64,000 bases of DNA from Actinorhabdospora filicis (GTDB lineage Bacteria > Actinomycetota > Actinomycetes > Mycobacteriales > Micromonosporaceae), in NCBI RefSeq assembly GCF_030269765.1, contig NZ_BSTX01000002.1, positions 777,379 to 841,378 on the forward strand. Reading direction: 5' to 3'. Made by a program: the position numbers and the translations under genes. The notes under the pieces were generated by a model that did no database searches, had not been told where the DNA came from, and was given only the letters and a program-made list of their open reading frames with translations. Positions 26,636 to 41,133 of the stretch are shown here, in pieces; position 1 is the stretch's first letter, and each line of letters starts with the position of its first letter.

Positions 26636-26920
26636 GACCGTGAAGCGCCACGTGGTGTCCATCTCGCCCCAGGCGTCGTTGCGGTAGCGCGCCTGGAGCG
26701 CCAGGCCGTCGCCGCTCTGCTCGTCGACGGTCATGTGCCCGTTGGCGCCGAAGATCTCCCGGTCGGCCCAGGCCGACAGGTTGCGGTCGGTGCCGTCGTC
26801 GGACATCGTCGCGTCCGTCGTCAGCGCGTCCCGGAAGGCCGCCCGGTCCCCGGCGTTGACCGCCTGGACGAAGGCCCGCACGGCCGGATCGGTGAGCTCG
26901 TCGATCGGGATCATCTGCAT
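26594..26920 (-). CDS. NTF2/SnoaL-like small protein
   Basis: A 108-residue protein with the N-terminal helix and VRAFVQAVNAGDRAAFRDAL pattern of the SnoaL/NTF2-like fold, then a beta-sheet half (HMTVDEQSGDGLALQARYRN, WRFTVSDGRVSRFDTGQA). The fold makes a cone-shaped pocket used for isomerases, hydrolases or simple binding; the residues here do not decide which. It lies 18 bp downstream of the large PEP-utilising gene and overlaps the convergent MFS gene. Confidence 0.8.
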   Translation of the reverse strand: MQMIPIDELTDPAVRAFVQAVNAGDRAAFRDALTTDATMSDDGTDRNLSAWADREIFGANGHMTVDEQSGDGLALQARYRNDAWGEMDTTWRFTVSDGRVSRFDTGQA

Positions 26921-26938
26921 CCACCCCCGAGCGGGAGT

Positions 26939-29518
26939 CTAGGCCCGCGCGCCCGCCTCGGGGGCGGTCTCGGCGATCACGACCGTGCCCGCGCCGCCGT
27001 CGACGGTCAGCACCTGGCCGGTGGTGATCGACTCGGTGGCGTCGCGGACGCCGACGACGGCCGGGATCCCGTACTCGCGGGCCACCACCGCCCCGTGGCT
27101 GTTGGCGCCGCCCATCTCCATGACGAGGGCCCCGGCGGTCAGGAACAGCGGTGTCCAGCCCGGATCGGTGGAGGGCGCCACCAGGATCTCCCCGGGCTCC
27201 AGATGGGCGCCGACGGGGTCGAGGACGACGCGGGCCCGGCCGGTCACCACACCCGCCGAGGCGGGTGTCCCGGCCAGCGAACCGTCGGGCGCGGGCTCGT
27301 GCGGCGGTTCCGGCTCGGTCCCGTCGGACAGCAGGACGCGCGGCAGGCGACGCCGCCGCAGCTCACGGGCGTAGTCCTCGCGCCGCTCGGCGACCACCGC
27401 CCGCAGGTCCACATCGGACTCCAGCAGGCCGGGGTCGAGGAAGAACACGTCGCCGGGGGCGTCGATGCGGCCCTGGGCGGCGAGGCCGGCGCCGATCGCG
27501 GCGATCTCCCGGCGCGCGGCGGCCAGCACCGTCACGAACCAGAACTTCGGGTACTCCCGCAGCCCCGCCAGCTCCCGGGTGCGGCCCAGCGCGAAGCGCA
27601 CCAGGCGTCCCCGGACCGGCCCGCAGCGTCCCGACAGCTCGGTGATCATCGCCGTGGCCTCCCGCTCGCCGCGGGCGAAGACGGCGTCGGGGGAGTGGGC
27701 GCCGGCGTCCAGGCGCAGGTAGTTGGCCAGGACACCGAGGATGTGCGCCGGATCGTCGGACCAGCGCGGCATCCCGAGGTCGATCTCGGCGATCGCGCGG
27801 TCCCCGTAGACGGCGAGGAAGCCCGCCAGGGCCGTCGCCAGCGCGGGCGGCATCGGGCCGTTCCGGCCGGTGAGCCAGGCGGCCGAGGCGGCGTCCTGGC
27901 GCAGGCTCGCGGCCACCCGCCACAGCTCCAGGTCCATTTCGGTGGTGATGTTGTGGGGGAGGGCGCGCAGGACGACCGGCAGCTCACCGGGACGGGCGCG
28001 CCCGCCGAGGAGCTTGGCGGCCAGGCCGAACATGGCGAACCCGGCCCCGGCGGCCGGGATCACGTGCGGGACGACGCCGGCGAACATCCCCGACAGGGCG
28101 GCCTCGGCGTGCGCGAGCCGCTCTTGCGGGCTCGATCCGGCGGGCGCGGGGAGCCGCTGGAGCAGCGCGCGGTGGTCGGCGTGGGCGCGCTCGCGGGCCC
28201 TGGCGGGGCGGGCGATGGCGCCCAGGACGCGCCAGGGGACGCCGGTGCGCAGGGCCGCGCGGGCGACGCGGGCGGCGGTGCGGCGTCCCGAGCCGCCGAT
28301 GACGGCGAAGGCGGGATCGGCCAGGACCACGCGGAAGGCGGCGGCCGAGCGGGCCTCCATGACGTCGAGCATGCGCGGCAGGATCCGCCGCCCGATGGGG
28401 TTGCGCAGCGCCGCCGTCGCGTCGGCCATGATGCGCCCGGCCGACACCCCGAAGGCCGGTGCGCCCCCGCGTCGCGGGAAGCTGAAACCGAACAGGCGCG
28501 CGGCTCCGGCGGTGACCACGCGCATCGCCGCCACGCCCATCGGCGTGAAGGGCCGCAGGACGCCCTGGGCGACATTGACGTTGAGGAACGCGCGCGTGCC
28601 GGGACGCATGTTGTCCGGCAGCGGGTAGAGCGTGGTGATCGGGCGCGCCTGCGTCAGCCACGGCGTCCCGTCGCCGTCGATCGCCCACTCGGTGTCCTGC
28701 GGGGAGCCGTAGTGGTCCTCGGTGGCGCGGCCGAGGGCGGCCAGCGCGGCGATCTCGGCGTCGTCCAGGCAGGCACCGTCCGTAGCGGAGGCGACCGTCT
28801 CGGTGCCGCCGCCGGGCAGCGAGCGGATCACGGTGGCCTTGTCGCCCAGGCGGCGCTCGATGATCCGCCCGCCGGGGGAGATGACGAAGTGGTCGGGGTT
28901 GACCGCGCCGGAGACCACCGACTCGCCCAGGCCGGGCGCGGCGTCGATGACGATCTGGCCGCGGCGGCCGGTGACGGGGTCGGCGGTGAACATGACTCCG
29001 GCGACGCGGGACTCGACCATGCGCTGGACGACCACGGCCAGGCGCACCGAGTGGTGGCCGACGTCATTGGCCTCGCGGTAGGCCACGGCCCGGTCGGTCC
29101 ACAGTGACGCCCAGCAGCGGCGGACGGCGTCCAGCACGGCCTCGGGCCCGATGACGTTGAGGTAGGTGTCCTGCTGCCCGGCGAAGCTGGCGGTGGGCAG
29201 GTCCTCGGCGGTGGCCGAGGAGCGCACGGCCACGGGCCCGTCGGCGGTGGCCCGGATCGCCTCGGCGATGTCGCCGGGGACGGGAGCTGCGGCCACGATC
29301 GCGCGGGCCCGCGCGGCCAGGTCGTCGGGGTGCTCGGCGAGGAGGGCGTCGAGGCGGTCGCCGACGACGAGGGTGTAGGCGGCGGTGGTGACGCAGACGC
29401 CGGGCGGGACGGGCAGCCCGGCGCGGGTGAGGACGCCGAGGTTGGCCGCCTTGCCGCCGACGAGGCGGTGCAGGCCGGGCTCGATGCCGGTGAAGGGGAG
29501 GACGAGCGGATCGGGCAT
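26939..29518 (-). CDS. PEP synthase/rifampin phosphotransferase-like enzyme
   Basis: An 859-residue three-part enzyme. Residues 1-320: ATP-grasp domain (LVGGKAANLGVLTRAGLPVP, VAVRSSATAEDLPTASFAGQ, SRVAGVMFTADPVTGRRG, QDTEWAID). Residues 330-740: helical substrate domain. Residues 765-859: swivelling phosphohistidine domain with His808 in GGANSHGAVVAREYGIPAVV. Length and domain order equal rifampin phosphotransferase (Rph), which moves the beta phosphate of ATP to a hydroxyl of the drug. PEP synthase-like enzymes of unknown substrate share this plan, so drug specificity is not established. A palindrome lies just upstream of the start. Confidence 0.82.
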   Translation of the reverse strand: MPDPLVLPFTGIEPGLHRLVGGKAANLGVLTRAGLPVPPGVCVTTAAYTLVVGDRLDALLAEHPDDLAARARAIVAAAPVPGDIAEAIRATADGPVAVRSSATAEDLPTASFAGQQDTYLNVIGPEAVLDAVRRCWASLWTDRAVAYREANDVGHHSVRLAVVVQRMVESRVAGVMFTADPVTGRRGQIVIDAAPGLGESVVSGAVNPDHFVISPGGRIIERRLGDKATVIRSLPGGGTETVASATDGACLDDAEIAALAALGRATEDHYGSPQDTEWAIDGDGTPWLTQARPITTLYPLPDNMRPGTRAFLNVNVAQGVLRPFTPMGVAAMRVVTAGAARLFGFSFPRRGGAPAFGVSAGRIMADATAALRNPIGRRILPRMLDVMEARSAAAFRVVLADPAFAVIGGSGRRTAARVARAALRTGVPWRVLGAIARPARARERAHADHRALLQRLPAPAGSSPQERLAHAEAALSGMFAGVVPHVIPAAGAGFAMFGLAAKLLGGRARPGELPVVLRALPHNITTEMDLELWRVAASLRQDAASAAWLTGRNGPMPPALATALAGFLAVYGDRAIAEIDLGMPRWSDDPAHILGVLANYLRLDAGAHSPDAVFARGEREATAMITELSGRCGPVRGRLVRFALGRTRELAGLREYPKFWFVTVLAAARREIAAIGAGLAAQGRIDAPGDVFFLDPGLLESDVDLRAVVAERREDYARELRRRRLPRVLLSDGTEPEPPHEPAPDGSLAGTPASAGVVTGRARVVLDPVGAHLEPGEILVAPSTDPGWTPLFLTAGALVMEMGGANSHGAVVAREYGIPAVVGVRDATESITTGQVLTVDGGAGTVVIAETAPEAGARA

Positions 29519-29537
29519 GGCCCCTCCGGGGATGGAT

Positions 29538-29577
29538 GGAATTCATCACCTGTTGAGTTCCACGTTAGATGAATTCC
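29538..29577. promoter_or_regulatory. inverted repeat upstream of the Rph-like gene
   Basis: GGAATTCATC (29538-29547) and GATGAATTCC (29568-29577), a perfect 10-bp inverted repeat with a 20-bp spacer, starting 20 bp before the ATG at 29518. It is unlike the rifamycin-associated element described for some rph genes. It probably binds a regulator encoded elsewhere, as no regulator gene is adjacent. Confidence 0.6.
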
Positions 29578-29669
29578 GGGCCCGGAGCCATGGGCGCGCG
29601 TGAATGTGACCGCGGTCATGGCCCGGACACGCCGAGACCGCCCGCGGCCGGTGGGCGACACTGATCCAC

Positions 29670-32099
29670 ATGACCCCCGACCCCGCGCTCACCGGCGACC
29701 TGCCCGTCCGCGACGCGCTCCCCGCCCTCGCCGAGGCCCTCGACGGCGACGGCGCGGCGGTCCTGGTCGCCCCACCCGGGTCCGGCAAGACCACCCTCGT
29801 CCCGCTCTGGCTGGCCGACCGCCTCGACGGGCGCGTCATCGTCGCCGAGCCGCGCCGGGTCGCCGTCCGCGCCGCCGCCCGCCGCATGGCCCACCTGACC
29901 GGCACGCCCGTCGGCGACCTCGTCGGATACCGCCACCGCGGCGAGACCCGCGCCGGCCCGCGCACCCGCGTCGAGGTCGTCACCACCGGCGTCCTGGTCC
30001 GCATGCTCCAGCGCGACCCTGAGCTGCCCGGCGTGGCCGCCGTCGTCATCGACGAGTGCCACGAGCGCCACCTCGACACCGACCTGGCCATCGCCTTCAC
30101 CGCCGACGTCCGCGCCAACCTGCGCCCCGAGCTGCGGCTGCTGGCCACCTCGGCCACCGCCCAGGCCGAGCGCCTGGCCACCGTCCTCGGCGGCGCGCCC
30201 ATCGTCACCGCACACGTCGCCCCGCACCCGCTCACCCTCAAGTGGCGCCCGCCCGGCCGCGTCCTGGACGCACCCCACGGACTGCGCGTCGACCCCCGCT
30301 TCCTCGACCACGTCGCCACCGTCGTGCGCGACGCCTGGGACGAGGAGACCGGCTCCATCCTGGTGTTCCTGCCCGGCGCCGGCGAGATCGAGGCCGTCCG
30401 CCGCCGCCTCCCCGGCATCCCCGCCGCGATCCTGCACGGCGGGCGCAGTGATCAGGACGAGGCGCTACGGCCCTCCGCCCGCCGCGTCGTCCTGGCCAGC
30501 GCCGTCGCCGAGAGCAGCCTCACCGTCCCCGGCGTCTCCGTCGTCGTCGACGCGGGCCTCGCCCGCGTCCCCCGCGTCGACCACGCACGCGGCCTGGGTT
30601 CCCTGGCCACCGTCCGCGTCTCCCAGGCCGCGGCCGACCAGCGCGCCGGACGCGCCGGACGCGAGGGACCCGGCACCGCCTACCGCTGCTGGGACGAAGG
30701 CGAGCGCCTCGCCGCGTTCCCCGAACCCGAGATCGCCGTCGCCGACCTCACCGCCTTCGCCCTCGAACTCGCCTGCTGGGGCGAGCCCACCGGCGCCGGA
30801 CTCGCCCTCCCCGACCCGCCACCGGCGGCCGCCCTCGACGTGGCCACCGGCGTCCTGAGCGCCCTCGGCGCCGTCGACGGCGACCGCGTCACCCCGCGCG
30901 GGCGCGCCATCGCCGCCGTCGGGGCCCACCCGCGCCTTGCCCGCGCCCTCCTCGACGGCGCGCCACACGTCGGCGGTGAGCGCGCCGCCGGGATCGTCGC
31001 CGTCCTGTCCGGCGACCACCGCGGCAGCGACGACCTGGCGGCCCTGTGGCGATCGGTGCGCACCGACCCCGCCTGGCGCGCCGAGTCCCGCCGCCTGCGC
31101 GCCGCCGTCAGCGACCACCCGCGCGGCCCGCTGTCCGACGACCTCGCCGCCGGGCTCGTCACCGGCCTGGCCTACCCCGAGCGCATCGCCCGCGCCCGCG
31201 GCGGCGCCTACCTCATGACCGGCGGCACCGCCGCCGAACTCGCCCCCGGCACCGCCCTGACCGGCGCCGCATGGCTGGCCGTAGCCGACGCCGCCCGCCA
31301 GCCCGGCCACCGCAACGCCCGTGTCCGCCTCGCCGCCGTCATCGACGAGGCCACCGCCCGCGAGGCCCACGGGCCACCCGTCACCACCAGCGCCGTCACC
31401 TGGGACGGCGACGTGACCGCCCGCGAGACCACCCGCCTGGGCGCCATCGTGCTGAGCGAGAAACCCCTGCGGAACCCCGATCCGGCGCTGGTCGCCGCCG
31501 CCCTCGCCGAGGGACTCGCCAAGGAGGGCCTGGGCCTGCTGGGCTGGGACGCCGACTCGCGCGGCGTCCGCGACCGCCTCGCCTTCCTCCACGCCGTCCT
31601 CGGCGAGCCGTGGCCGGACGTCTCCGACGCGGCACTCCTGGCCCGCGCGGCTGAATGGCTGGGACCCGAGCTCGCCCGCGCCCGCCGCCGCGGCGACCTG
31701 GCCGCCGTCCGCCCCGGCCAGGCCCTGCGGCGGCTGCCGCCGTGGCCGGAGGCCGGGCGCTTCGAGGAGCTGGCGCCCGAGCGCATCGAGGTCCCCACCG
31801 GATCGCGGATCCGCCTGGACTACACCGACCCCGGCGCGCCGGTGCTGGCGGTCAAGGTCCAGGAGGTCTTCGGCTGGACCGCCACACCCCGCGTGGCCGG
31901 CGGGCGCGTCCCCGTCGTCCTGCACCTGCTGTCACCGGCCGGGCGGCCCGCCGCCGTCACCGGCGACCTGGCCTCCTTCTGGGGCGAGGGCTACCGGCAG
32001 GTCCGCGCCCAGCTGCGCGGACGCTACCCGCGCCACCCATGGCCGGAGGACCCCGCGAACGCCGAGCCGACGAGGCGGGCCAAACCGCGCGGGACCTAG
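29670..32099 (+). CDS. hrpB: ATP-dependent helicase HrpB
   Basis: An 809-residue DEAH/RHA-type helicase. Walker A around residues 35-42 (APPGSGKTTLVP), motif II DECH at 128-131 (VVIDECHERHLD), motif III ATSATAQ, then a helicase C domain with QRAGRAGREGPGTAYR. The helicase-associated and HrpB C-terminal domains follow (ALDVATGVLSALGAVDG ... YRQVRAQLRGRYPRHPWPED). The closing RGRYPRHPWPEDP is the hallmark of HrpB. The family is widespread, with an unsettled role in RNA metabolism. Divergent from the Rph-like gene. Confidence 0.95.
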   Translation: MTPDPALTGDLPVRDALPALAEALDGDGAAVLVAPPGSGKTTLVPLWLADRLDGRVIVAEPRRVAVRAAARRMAHLTGTPVGDLVGYRHRGETRAGPRTRVEVVTTGVLVRMLQRDPELPGVAAVVIDECHERHLDTDLAIAFTADVRANLRPELRLLATSATAQAERLATVLGGAPIVTAHVAPHPLTLKWRPPGRVLDAPHGLRVDPRFLDHVATVVRDAWDEETGSILVFLPGAGEIEAVRRRLPGIPAAILHGGRSDQDEALRPSARRVVLASAVAESSLTVPGVSVVVDAGLARVPRVDHARGLGSLATVRVSQAAADQRAGRAGREGPGTAYRCWDEGERLAAFPEPEIAVADLTAFALELACWGEPTGAGLALPDPPPAAALDVATGVLSALGAVDGDRVTPRGRAIAAVGAHPRLARALLDGAPHVGGERAAGIVAVLSGDHRGSDDLAALWRSVRTDPAWRAESRRLRAAVSDHPRGPLSDDLAAGLVTGLAYPERIARARGGAYLMTGGTAAELAPGTALTGAAWLAVADAARQPGHRNARVRLAAVIDEATAREAHGPPVTTSAVTWDGDVTARETTRLGAIVLSEKPLRNPDPALVAAALAEGLAKEGLGLLGWDADSRGVRDRLAFLHAVLGEPWPDVSDAALLARAAEWLGPELARARRRGDLAAVRPGQALRRLPPWPEAGRFEELAPERIEVPTGSRIRLDYTDPGAPVLAVKVQEVFGWTATPRVAGGRVPVVLHLLSPAGRPAAVTGDLASFWGEGYRQVRAQLRGRYPRHPWPEDPANAEPTRRAKPRGT

Positions 32100-32145
32100 C
32101 CCGCCTGCGAGGATGGGCCGATCACCGGGCACCGGGAGGACGATC

Positions 32146-32670
32146 ATGCTGATCGGGACGCGCACCGGGTTCGGCCTGGACTTCCACATCGAACGCGATC
32201 CCGGGCTGCTGTGCGCCGACATCTTCATCGGCGGGCTCCACGTCAACACATGGGACAACGCGTTCTACCCGCCGCTGCTGGTCAGGTGCCTCACCGAGGA
32301 GGCCGCCCGCTTCGGCGCCCCCGCCGAGCCCGTGGCGGGATTCACCTCACCGCGGGAGGCCTTCGGCCTCGCCGAGCACGCCGCCTACGACGACGCCACC
32401 GGGCGCGCCGATCTCGTACGGTGTGCGTTCCTGGAGTGGGGCGAATGCACCGAGGAGGTGACCGCCTTCGCGTTCCCCGACGGCGACCGCGTCCACCTGG
32501 CCTGCCGCGTCCGCGACGGCGGCGGCCCCGCCTGGGGCACACCCGCCCGCGACGAGCCGACCGTGGCCTCGGTGAGCCGGATCGCGCTCGCCGAAACCCT
32601 CGCCGCCGCCCTCGCCGTGGCCGAACGCGAATGGGCGGTGCGGCTCGCCGCCATCAAGGCCCGCGACTAG
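32146..32670 (+). CDS. hypothetical protein
   Basis: A 174-residue soluble protein from ATG 32146, with a GGGAGGA box eight bases before. N-terminal LIGTRTGFGLDFHIERDPGL and DIFIGGLHVNTWDNAFYPP suggest a beta-rich half; the C-terminus is a long helix (ALAETLAAALAVAEREWAVR). I do not recognise the family. It starts 46 bp after HrpB and overlaps the convergent YrdB-like gene by four bases, so it may be transcribed with hrpB. Confidence 0.65.
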   Translation: MLIGTRTGFGLDFHIERDPGLLCADIFIGGLHVNTWDNAFYPPLLVRCLTEEAARFGAPAEPVAGFTSPREAFGLAEHAAYDDATGRADLVRCAFLEWGECTEEVTAFAFPDGDRVHLACRVRDGGGPAWGTPARDEPTVASVSRIALAETLAAALAVAEREWAVRLAAIKARD

Positions 32671-33029
32671 CGCCGCGCGCTCAGCAGCCACCGCCAGCGC
32701 GGCAGCTCGGTGACCACCGCCGCCGCGCACAGCGCCCACACCGCGATCGCCGTCCACAGTGGCCACGCCACCCACGACGCCACCGCCGCCACGGCGATGT
32801 GCAGCGCCACCAGGCCGATCGTCACCACGCCGGGAACGGCGACGATCACCTGCTTCTTGTCCCCGGGCGTGGCGAAGACCGTCGGCAGGCCGATGAGGAC
32901 CAGCACCGAGGCGACCGCCAGCGGGATCGAATGGGACGCCAGGGACCAGGGCGCGGCCGTCCAGGCGACCAGCTCCAGGAGGAACCGGACCGGCGGGACG
33001 CCCTTGGGGGCGGGTGAGGACGCGGACAT
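32667..33029 (-). CDS. YrdB family (DUF2568) membrane protein
   Basis: A 120-residue protein with four membrane segments. Start set at MSASSPAPKG (33029). The first segment, FLLELVAWTAAPWSLASHSI, and the second, VLVLIGLPTVFATPGDKKQV, match the YrdB/DUF2568 pattern. Function of the family is unknown. Its 3' end overlaps the convergent gene by four bases. Confidence 0.75.
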   Translation of the reverse strand: MSASSPAPKGVPPVRFLLELVAWTAAPWSLASHSIPLAVASVLVLIGLPTVFATPGDKKQVIVAVPGVVTIGLVALHIAVAAVASWVAWPLWTAIAVWALCAAAVVTELPRWRWLLSARR

Positions 33030-33263
33030 GCCCGGAAGCCTCGCACGGCGATTCAGGGCGGGGTATGCGGACCACCGACCTTCCACTATGGACGCCCAGG
33101 TGGTCAAGGCGTAATCGCCCGTGCGGGTGAACGATTTCCGAACTGTTGTCGTGACATTGACACATACGGCGCGTCATTTACCTTGGGTCCGTATCTTCAC
33201 GTTACCTTTCACGCCACGGAATCTCATGCTCGCCGATAGTCATGGAGGGCCGCGTTTCCGTGA

Positions 33264-38440
<5,177 letters not shown>

Positions 38441-38465
38441 GGCCACGAGAGGGAGGGGACCCGTT

Positions 38466-39506
38466 ATGACCACCAGTGCGGTGAACATCGGCGGAAGATC
38501 CGCGCGGGAAGTGCTCGCCTGGAGCCGCGACCAGGTCGAGCCCGCGCTGCGCGCGGCCGTCGACACGCTACCGGCGTCCATGCGGCGCATCGCCGGATAC
38601 CACCTGGGCTGGTGGGACGCCGACGGGTCCCCCGACCACGGTGACGGCGGCAAGGCCATGCGCCCCGCCCTGGTCCTGCTGGCGGCCGAGGCCGTCGGCG
38701 GATCCAGCGCGGTGGCGGTACCCGCCGCCGTCGCCGTGGAACTCGTGCACAACTTCTCGCTCCTGCACGACGACGTGATGGACGGCGACGCCACCCGGCG
38801 CCACCGCGCCACCGCATGGAGCGTCTACGGCGTGGGACCGGCCATCCTGGCCGGGGACGCGCTCGTCACGCTCGCCTTCGACGTCCTGGCCGCCTGCGGG
38901 CACCCCTTTTCGCGCCCGGCGATGCGGATGCTGTCCACGGCGGTGCTGGACCTGGTCGACGGGCAGGCCTCCGACATGGGCTTCGAGGACCGCTCCGACG
39001 TGGCCCTCATGGAATGCGTGTCCATGGCCGACGGCAAGACCGGCGCGCTACTGGGCTGCGCCTGCGCCCTCGGTGCGTCCTTCGGCGGCGCCGACGCCGA
39101 GCGCGCCGCGCGCATGAAGGGCTTCGGGACGCGGCTGGGCCTGGCCTTCCAGCACGTCGACGACCTCCTCGGCATCTGGGGCGAGCCGTCGGTCACCGGC
39201 AAACCCGTCTACTCCGACCTCAACAACCGCAAGAAATCCCTGCCCGTGGTCTCCGCTCTCACCTCCGGCACCGCCGCCGGTGAGGAACTGGCGGCCCTCT
39301 ACCACCGGGGCGATCCGCTCTCCGATGCCGAACTGGCGCGGGCGGCCGAGCTGATCGACATCGCCGGTGGACGGGCGTGGAGCCAGGGCCAGGCCGACGA
39401 ACTGCTCACCGCGGCCCTGGCGGAGCTGGCGATGGCGTCCCCTGGGGACGTCGCCGCCGGAGAGCTGCGCGGGCTGGCGCGGCTGGCGACCCGGCGGGAC
39501 CACTAG
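38466..39506 (+). CDS. polyprenyl diphosphate synthase (encapsulin cluster)
   Basis: A 346-residue isoprenyl diphosphate synthase with a GGGAGG box, 25 bp after the second shell gene. First Asp-rich motif LLHDDVMDGD (Asp102, 103, 106), second VDDLLG (Asp232, 233), and the KPVYSDLNNRKKSLPV region. It lacks the two extra residues seen in some type I FPP synthase first motifs. It would condense IPP with allylic diphosphates to make GPP, FPP or GGPP; FPP is what geosmin synthase needs. Family 2B encapsulin loci typically encode such an enzyme, and product length cannot be read from sequence with certainty. Confidence 0.9.
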   Translation: MTTSAVNIGGRSAREVLAWSRDQVEPALRAAVDTLPASMRRIAGYHLGWWDADGSPDHGDGGKAMRPALVLLAAEAVGGSSAVAVPAAVAVELVHNFSLLHDDVMDGDATRRHRATAWSVYGVGPAILAGDALVTLAFDVLAACGHPFSRPAMRMLSTAVLDLVDGQASDMGFEDRSDVALMECVSMADGKTGALLGCACALGASFGGADAERAARMKGFGTRLGLAFQHVDDLLGIWGEPSVTGKPVYSDLNNRKKSLPVVSALTSGTAAGEELAALYHRGDPLSDAELARAAELIDIAGGRAWSQGQADELLTAALAELAMASPGDVAAGELRGLARLATRRDH

Positions 39507-39554
39507 CTCCACGGGCACGAGGCGGTGGCGAACGCGCTCGTGCCCCCAATGGCG

Positions 39555-39584
39555 GAAGGGGCGGACATCGGGGTCCGCCCCTTC
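39555..39584. terminator. terminator closing the encapsulin-geosmin operon
   Basis: GAAGGGGCGGAC, 6-base loop, GTCCGCCCCTTC, followed by TTCCTGTC. It lies 48 bp after the synthase stop and 16 bp before the convergent esterase stop, so it serves both. Confidence 0.8.
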
Positions 39585-39600
39585 TTCCTGTCATCCGGCC

Positions 39601-41133
39601 CTATGCGGTGATGCCCGCCCAGAACGCCAGCCGGTGCTCGCCCGCGAAGTCGACCGGGCCGATCGCGCCCGGCGCGAAGGAGCGCACCGGCGCGCCGGGG
39701 GAGTGGTTCGCCCAGCCGTCCCCGGGATCGCCGTCACGGGCGAACCGCGCCCACAGGGTGAGCATCGTGTCGGAGAGCGCGCGCTGACCGTCCGACATGG
39801 ACGCGGCGAACTCCGGCGTCGGGAACAGGTACCCGATGTCGGCGTTGTGGTGGGCGCCGCCGGGCAGGTCCTCGGGGAACGGGAACGTGGCCGGCGGGTT
39901 CTCATCGGCGAACTCGAAGAACCACAGGGGATTGCGCTCGGCCAGCAGGTCGTTCTGGGTGGCGGTCTGGCGCGCCCACATCCGGTCGGTCATGACCGCC
40001 GAGAACGCCAGCGCGGCATTGGCGTAGTCCGACAGCGGGTACTCCCCGGCCACCTCGCGCCAGTGGTCCGGGAACGCGTTTTTGAGCGCGGGCTCGTAGT
40101 CGGCGGCGGTGATCGGCGCGCCCGACATCGCCCGGATGGCGGTGAACGCCCGGTGCTCGTCCTTTGTGGACCCCGCCAGGACCGGGATCCCGGCGACCTC
40201 GCCCAGCCCGGCGATCGGGTCGCCCGGCAGCTGCTCATTGCCGAGGATGTAGCCCTGGAAGATGTTCATCACCTGCGGATAGGCCAGCAGGTCCTGGACC
40301 GACTTGCGCCGCAGGCAGGCGAGGTCGCCGCAGCCGAGCTCGGCGGCCACCGACGCGCCGATCGCGCGCATCTCGGCGTCCTCCTTCCACCCGAACCTCG
40401 GCAGCGCCGGAAGCTGCGGGAACAGCGCGCCCGCCGGAGCGTCCATCGTGGAGAATCCACTGTGCATGATCGCCTTCTGGAACAGGCCCCGCGACCCCGG
40501 TGACATCAGATGCCCCGCGATCGCCGTCGCGCCGAAGGACACGCCCATCAGCGTCACGTTCTGCGGATCACCGCCGAAACCGGCGATCTCGGCGCCCACC
40601 CAGCGCAGCGCCGCCCGCTGGTCCTGGAACCCGACCGTCCCGGAGTCGGGCAGCTCGGGATGGGCGAAGGCGCCGAAGACGCCCAGGCGGTAGTTGATCG
40701 TCACCACCACGACGCCCTTGGCGGCCAGTGCCCGGCCGTCGAAGACGTCACCGGAGCCGATCGCGCCGTCCCCGTGGATCCAGACGACCACCGGGAGGCC
40801 CTCGGCGTCCTTCGGGGCGGTGACATTGAGGAAGAGGCAGTCCTCGTTCGTGCTGCCCGCGCCACCGTAGGCCGCGGGAAGCTGCGGGCACGGGCTGCCG
40901 GGCTCACTGGCGTCGCGCACCCCCTCCCACTTCGCCGCGGGCGCCGGCGGCGCCCAGCGCAGCTCGCCCACCGGCGGAGCGGCGTACGGGATGCCCTGCC
41001 AGCGCACGGTTCCGCCGTCCGCGACACCCCGCAGGTCGCCGGTAGTGGTCGTCACGATCGTCATGTCATCGCCCTTCTTGGTGCAGCCGAGGAGCAGGAG
41101 GAGTGCGGCGAGCGCCGCTGCCACGCGCCTCAC
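39601..41133 (-). CDS. lipoprotein carboxylesterase (type B)
   Basis: A 510-residue exported esterase from GTG 41133, overlapping the TetR stop (GTGA). It begins with a lipoprotein signal, LLLLLGC, so Cys18 would be lipid-anchored outside the membrane. Type B carboxylesterase features: FLGIPYA-like WQGIPYAAPPVGELRW, NEDCLFLNV, oxyanion region VVWIHGDGAIGSGDV (usually HGGG; here HGDG), nucleophile LMGVSFGATAI. The change from HGGG to HGDG in the oxyanion loop is unusual. It forms a two-gene operon with its TetR regulator. Confidence 0.88.
   Translation of the reverse strand: MRRVAAALAALLLLLGCTKKGDDMTIVTTTTGDLRGVADGGTVRWQGIPYAAPPVGELRWAPPAPAAKWEGVRDASEPGSPCPQLPAAYGGAGSTNEDCLFLNVTAPKDAEGLPVVVWIHGDGAIGSGDVFDGRALAAKGVVVVTINYRLGVFGAFAHPELPDSGTVGFQDQRAALRWVGAEIAGFGGDPQNVTLMGVSFGATAIAGHLMSPGSRGLFQKAIMHSGFSTMDAPAGALFPQLPALPRFGWKEDAEMRAIGASVAAELGCGDLACLRRKSVQDLLAYPQVMNIFQGYILGNEQLPGDPIAGLGEVAGIPVLAGSTKDEHRAFTAIRAMSGAPITAADYEPALKNAFPDHWREVAGEYPLSDYANAALAFSAVMTDRMWARQTATQNDLLAERNPLWFFEFADENPPATFPFPEDLPGGAHHNADIGYLFPTPEFAASMSDGQRALSDTMLTLWARFARDGDPGDGWANHSPGAPVRSFAPGAIGPVDFAGEHRLAFWAGITA

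Noticed and set aside
26735..29107. Long open frame of about 790 codons opposite the Rph-like gene
   Set aside because: Antisense shadow with Gly/Arg/His/Gln-rich composition and no domain; the enzyme on the reverse strand has full motifs.
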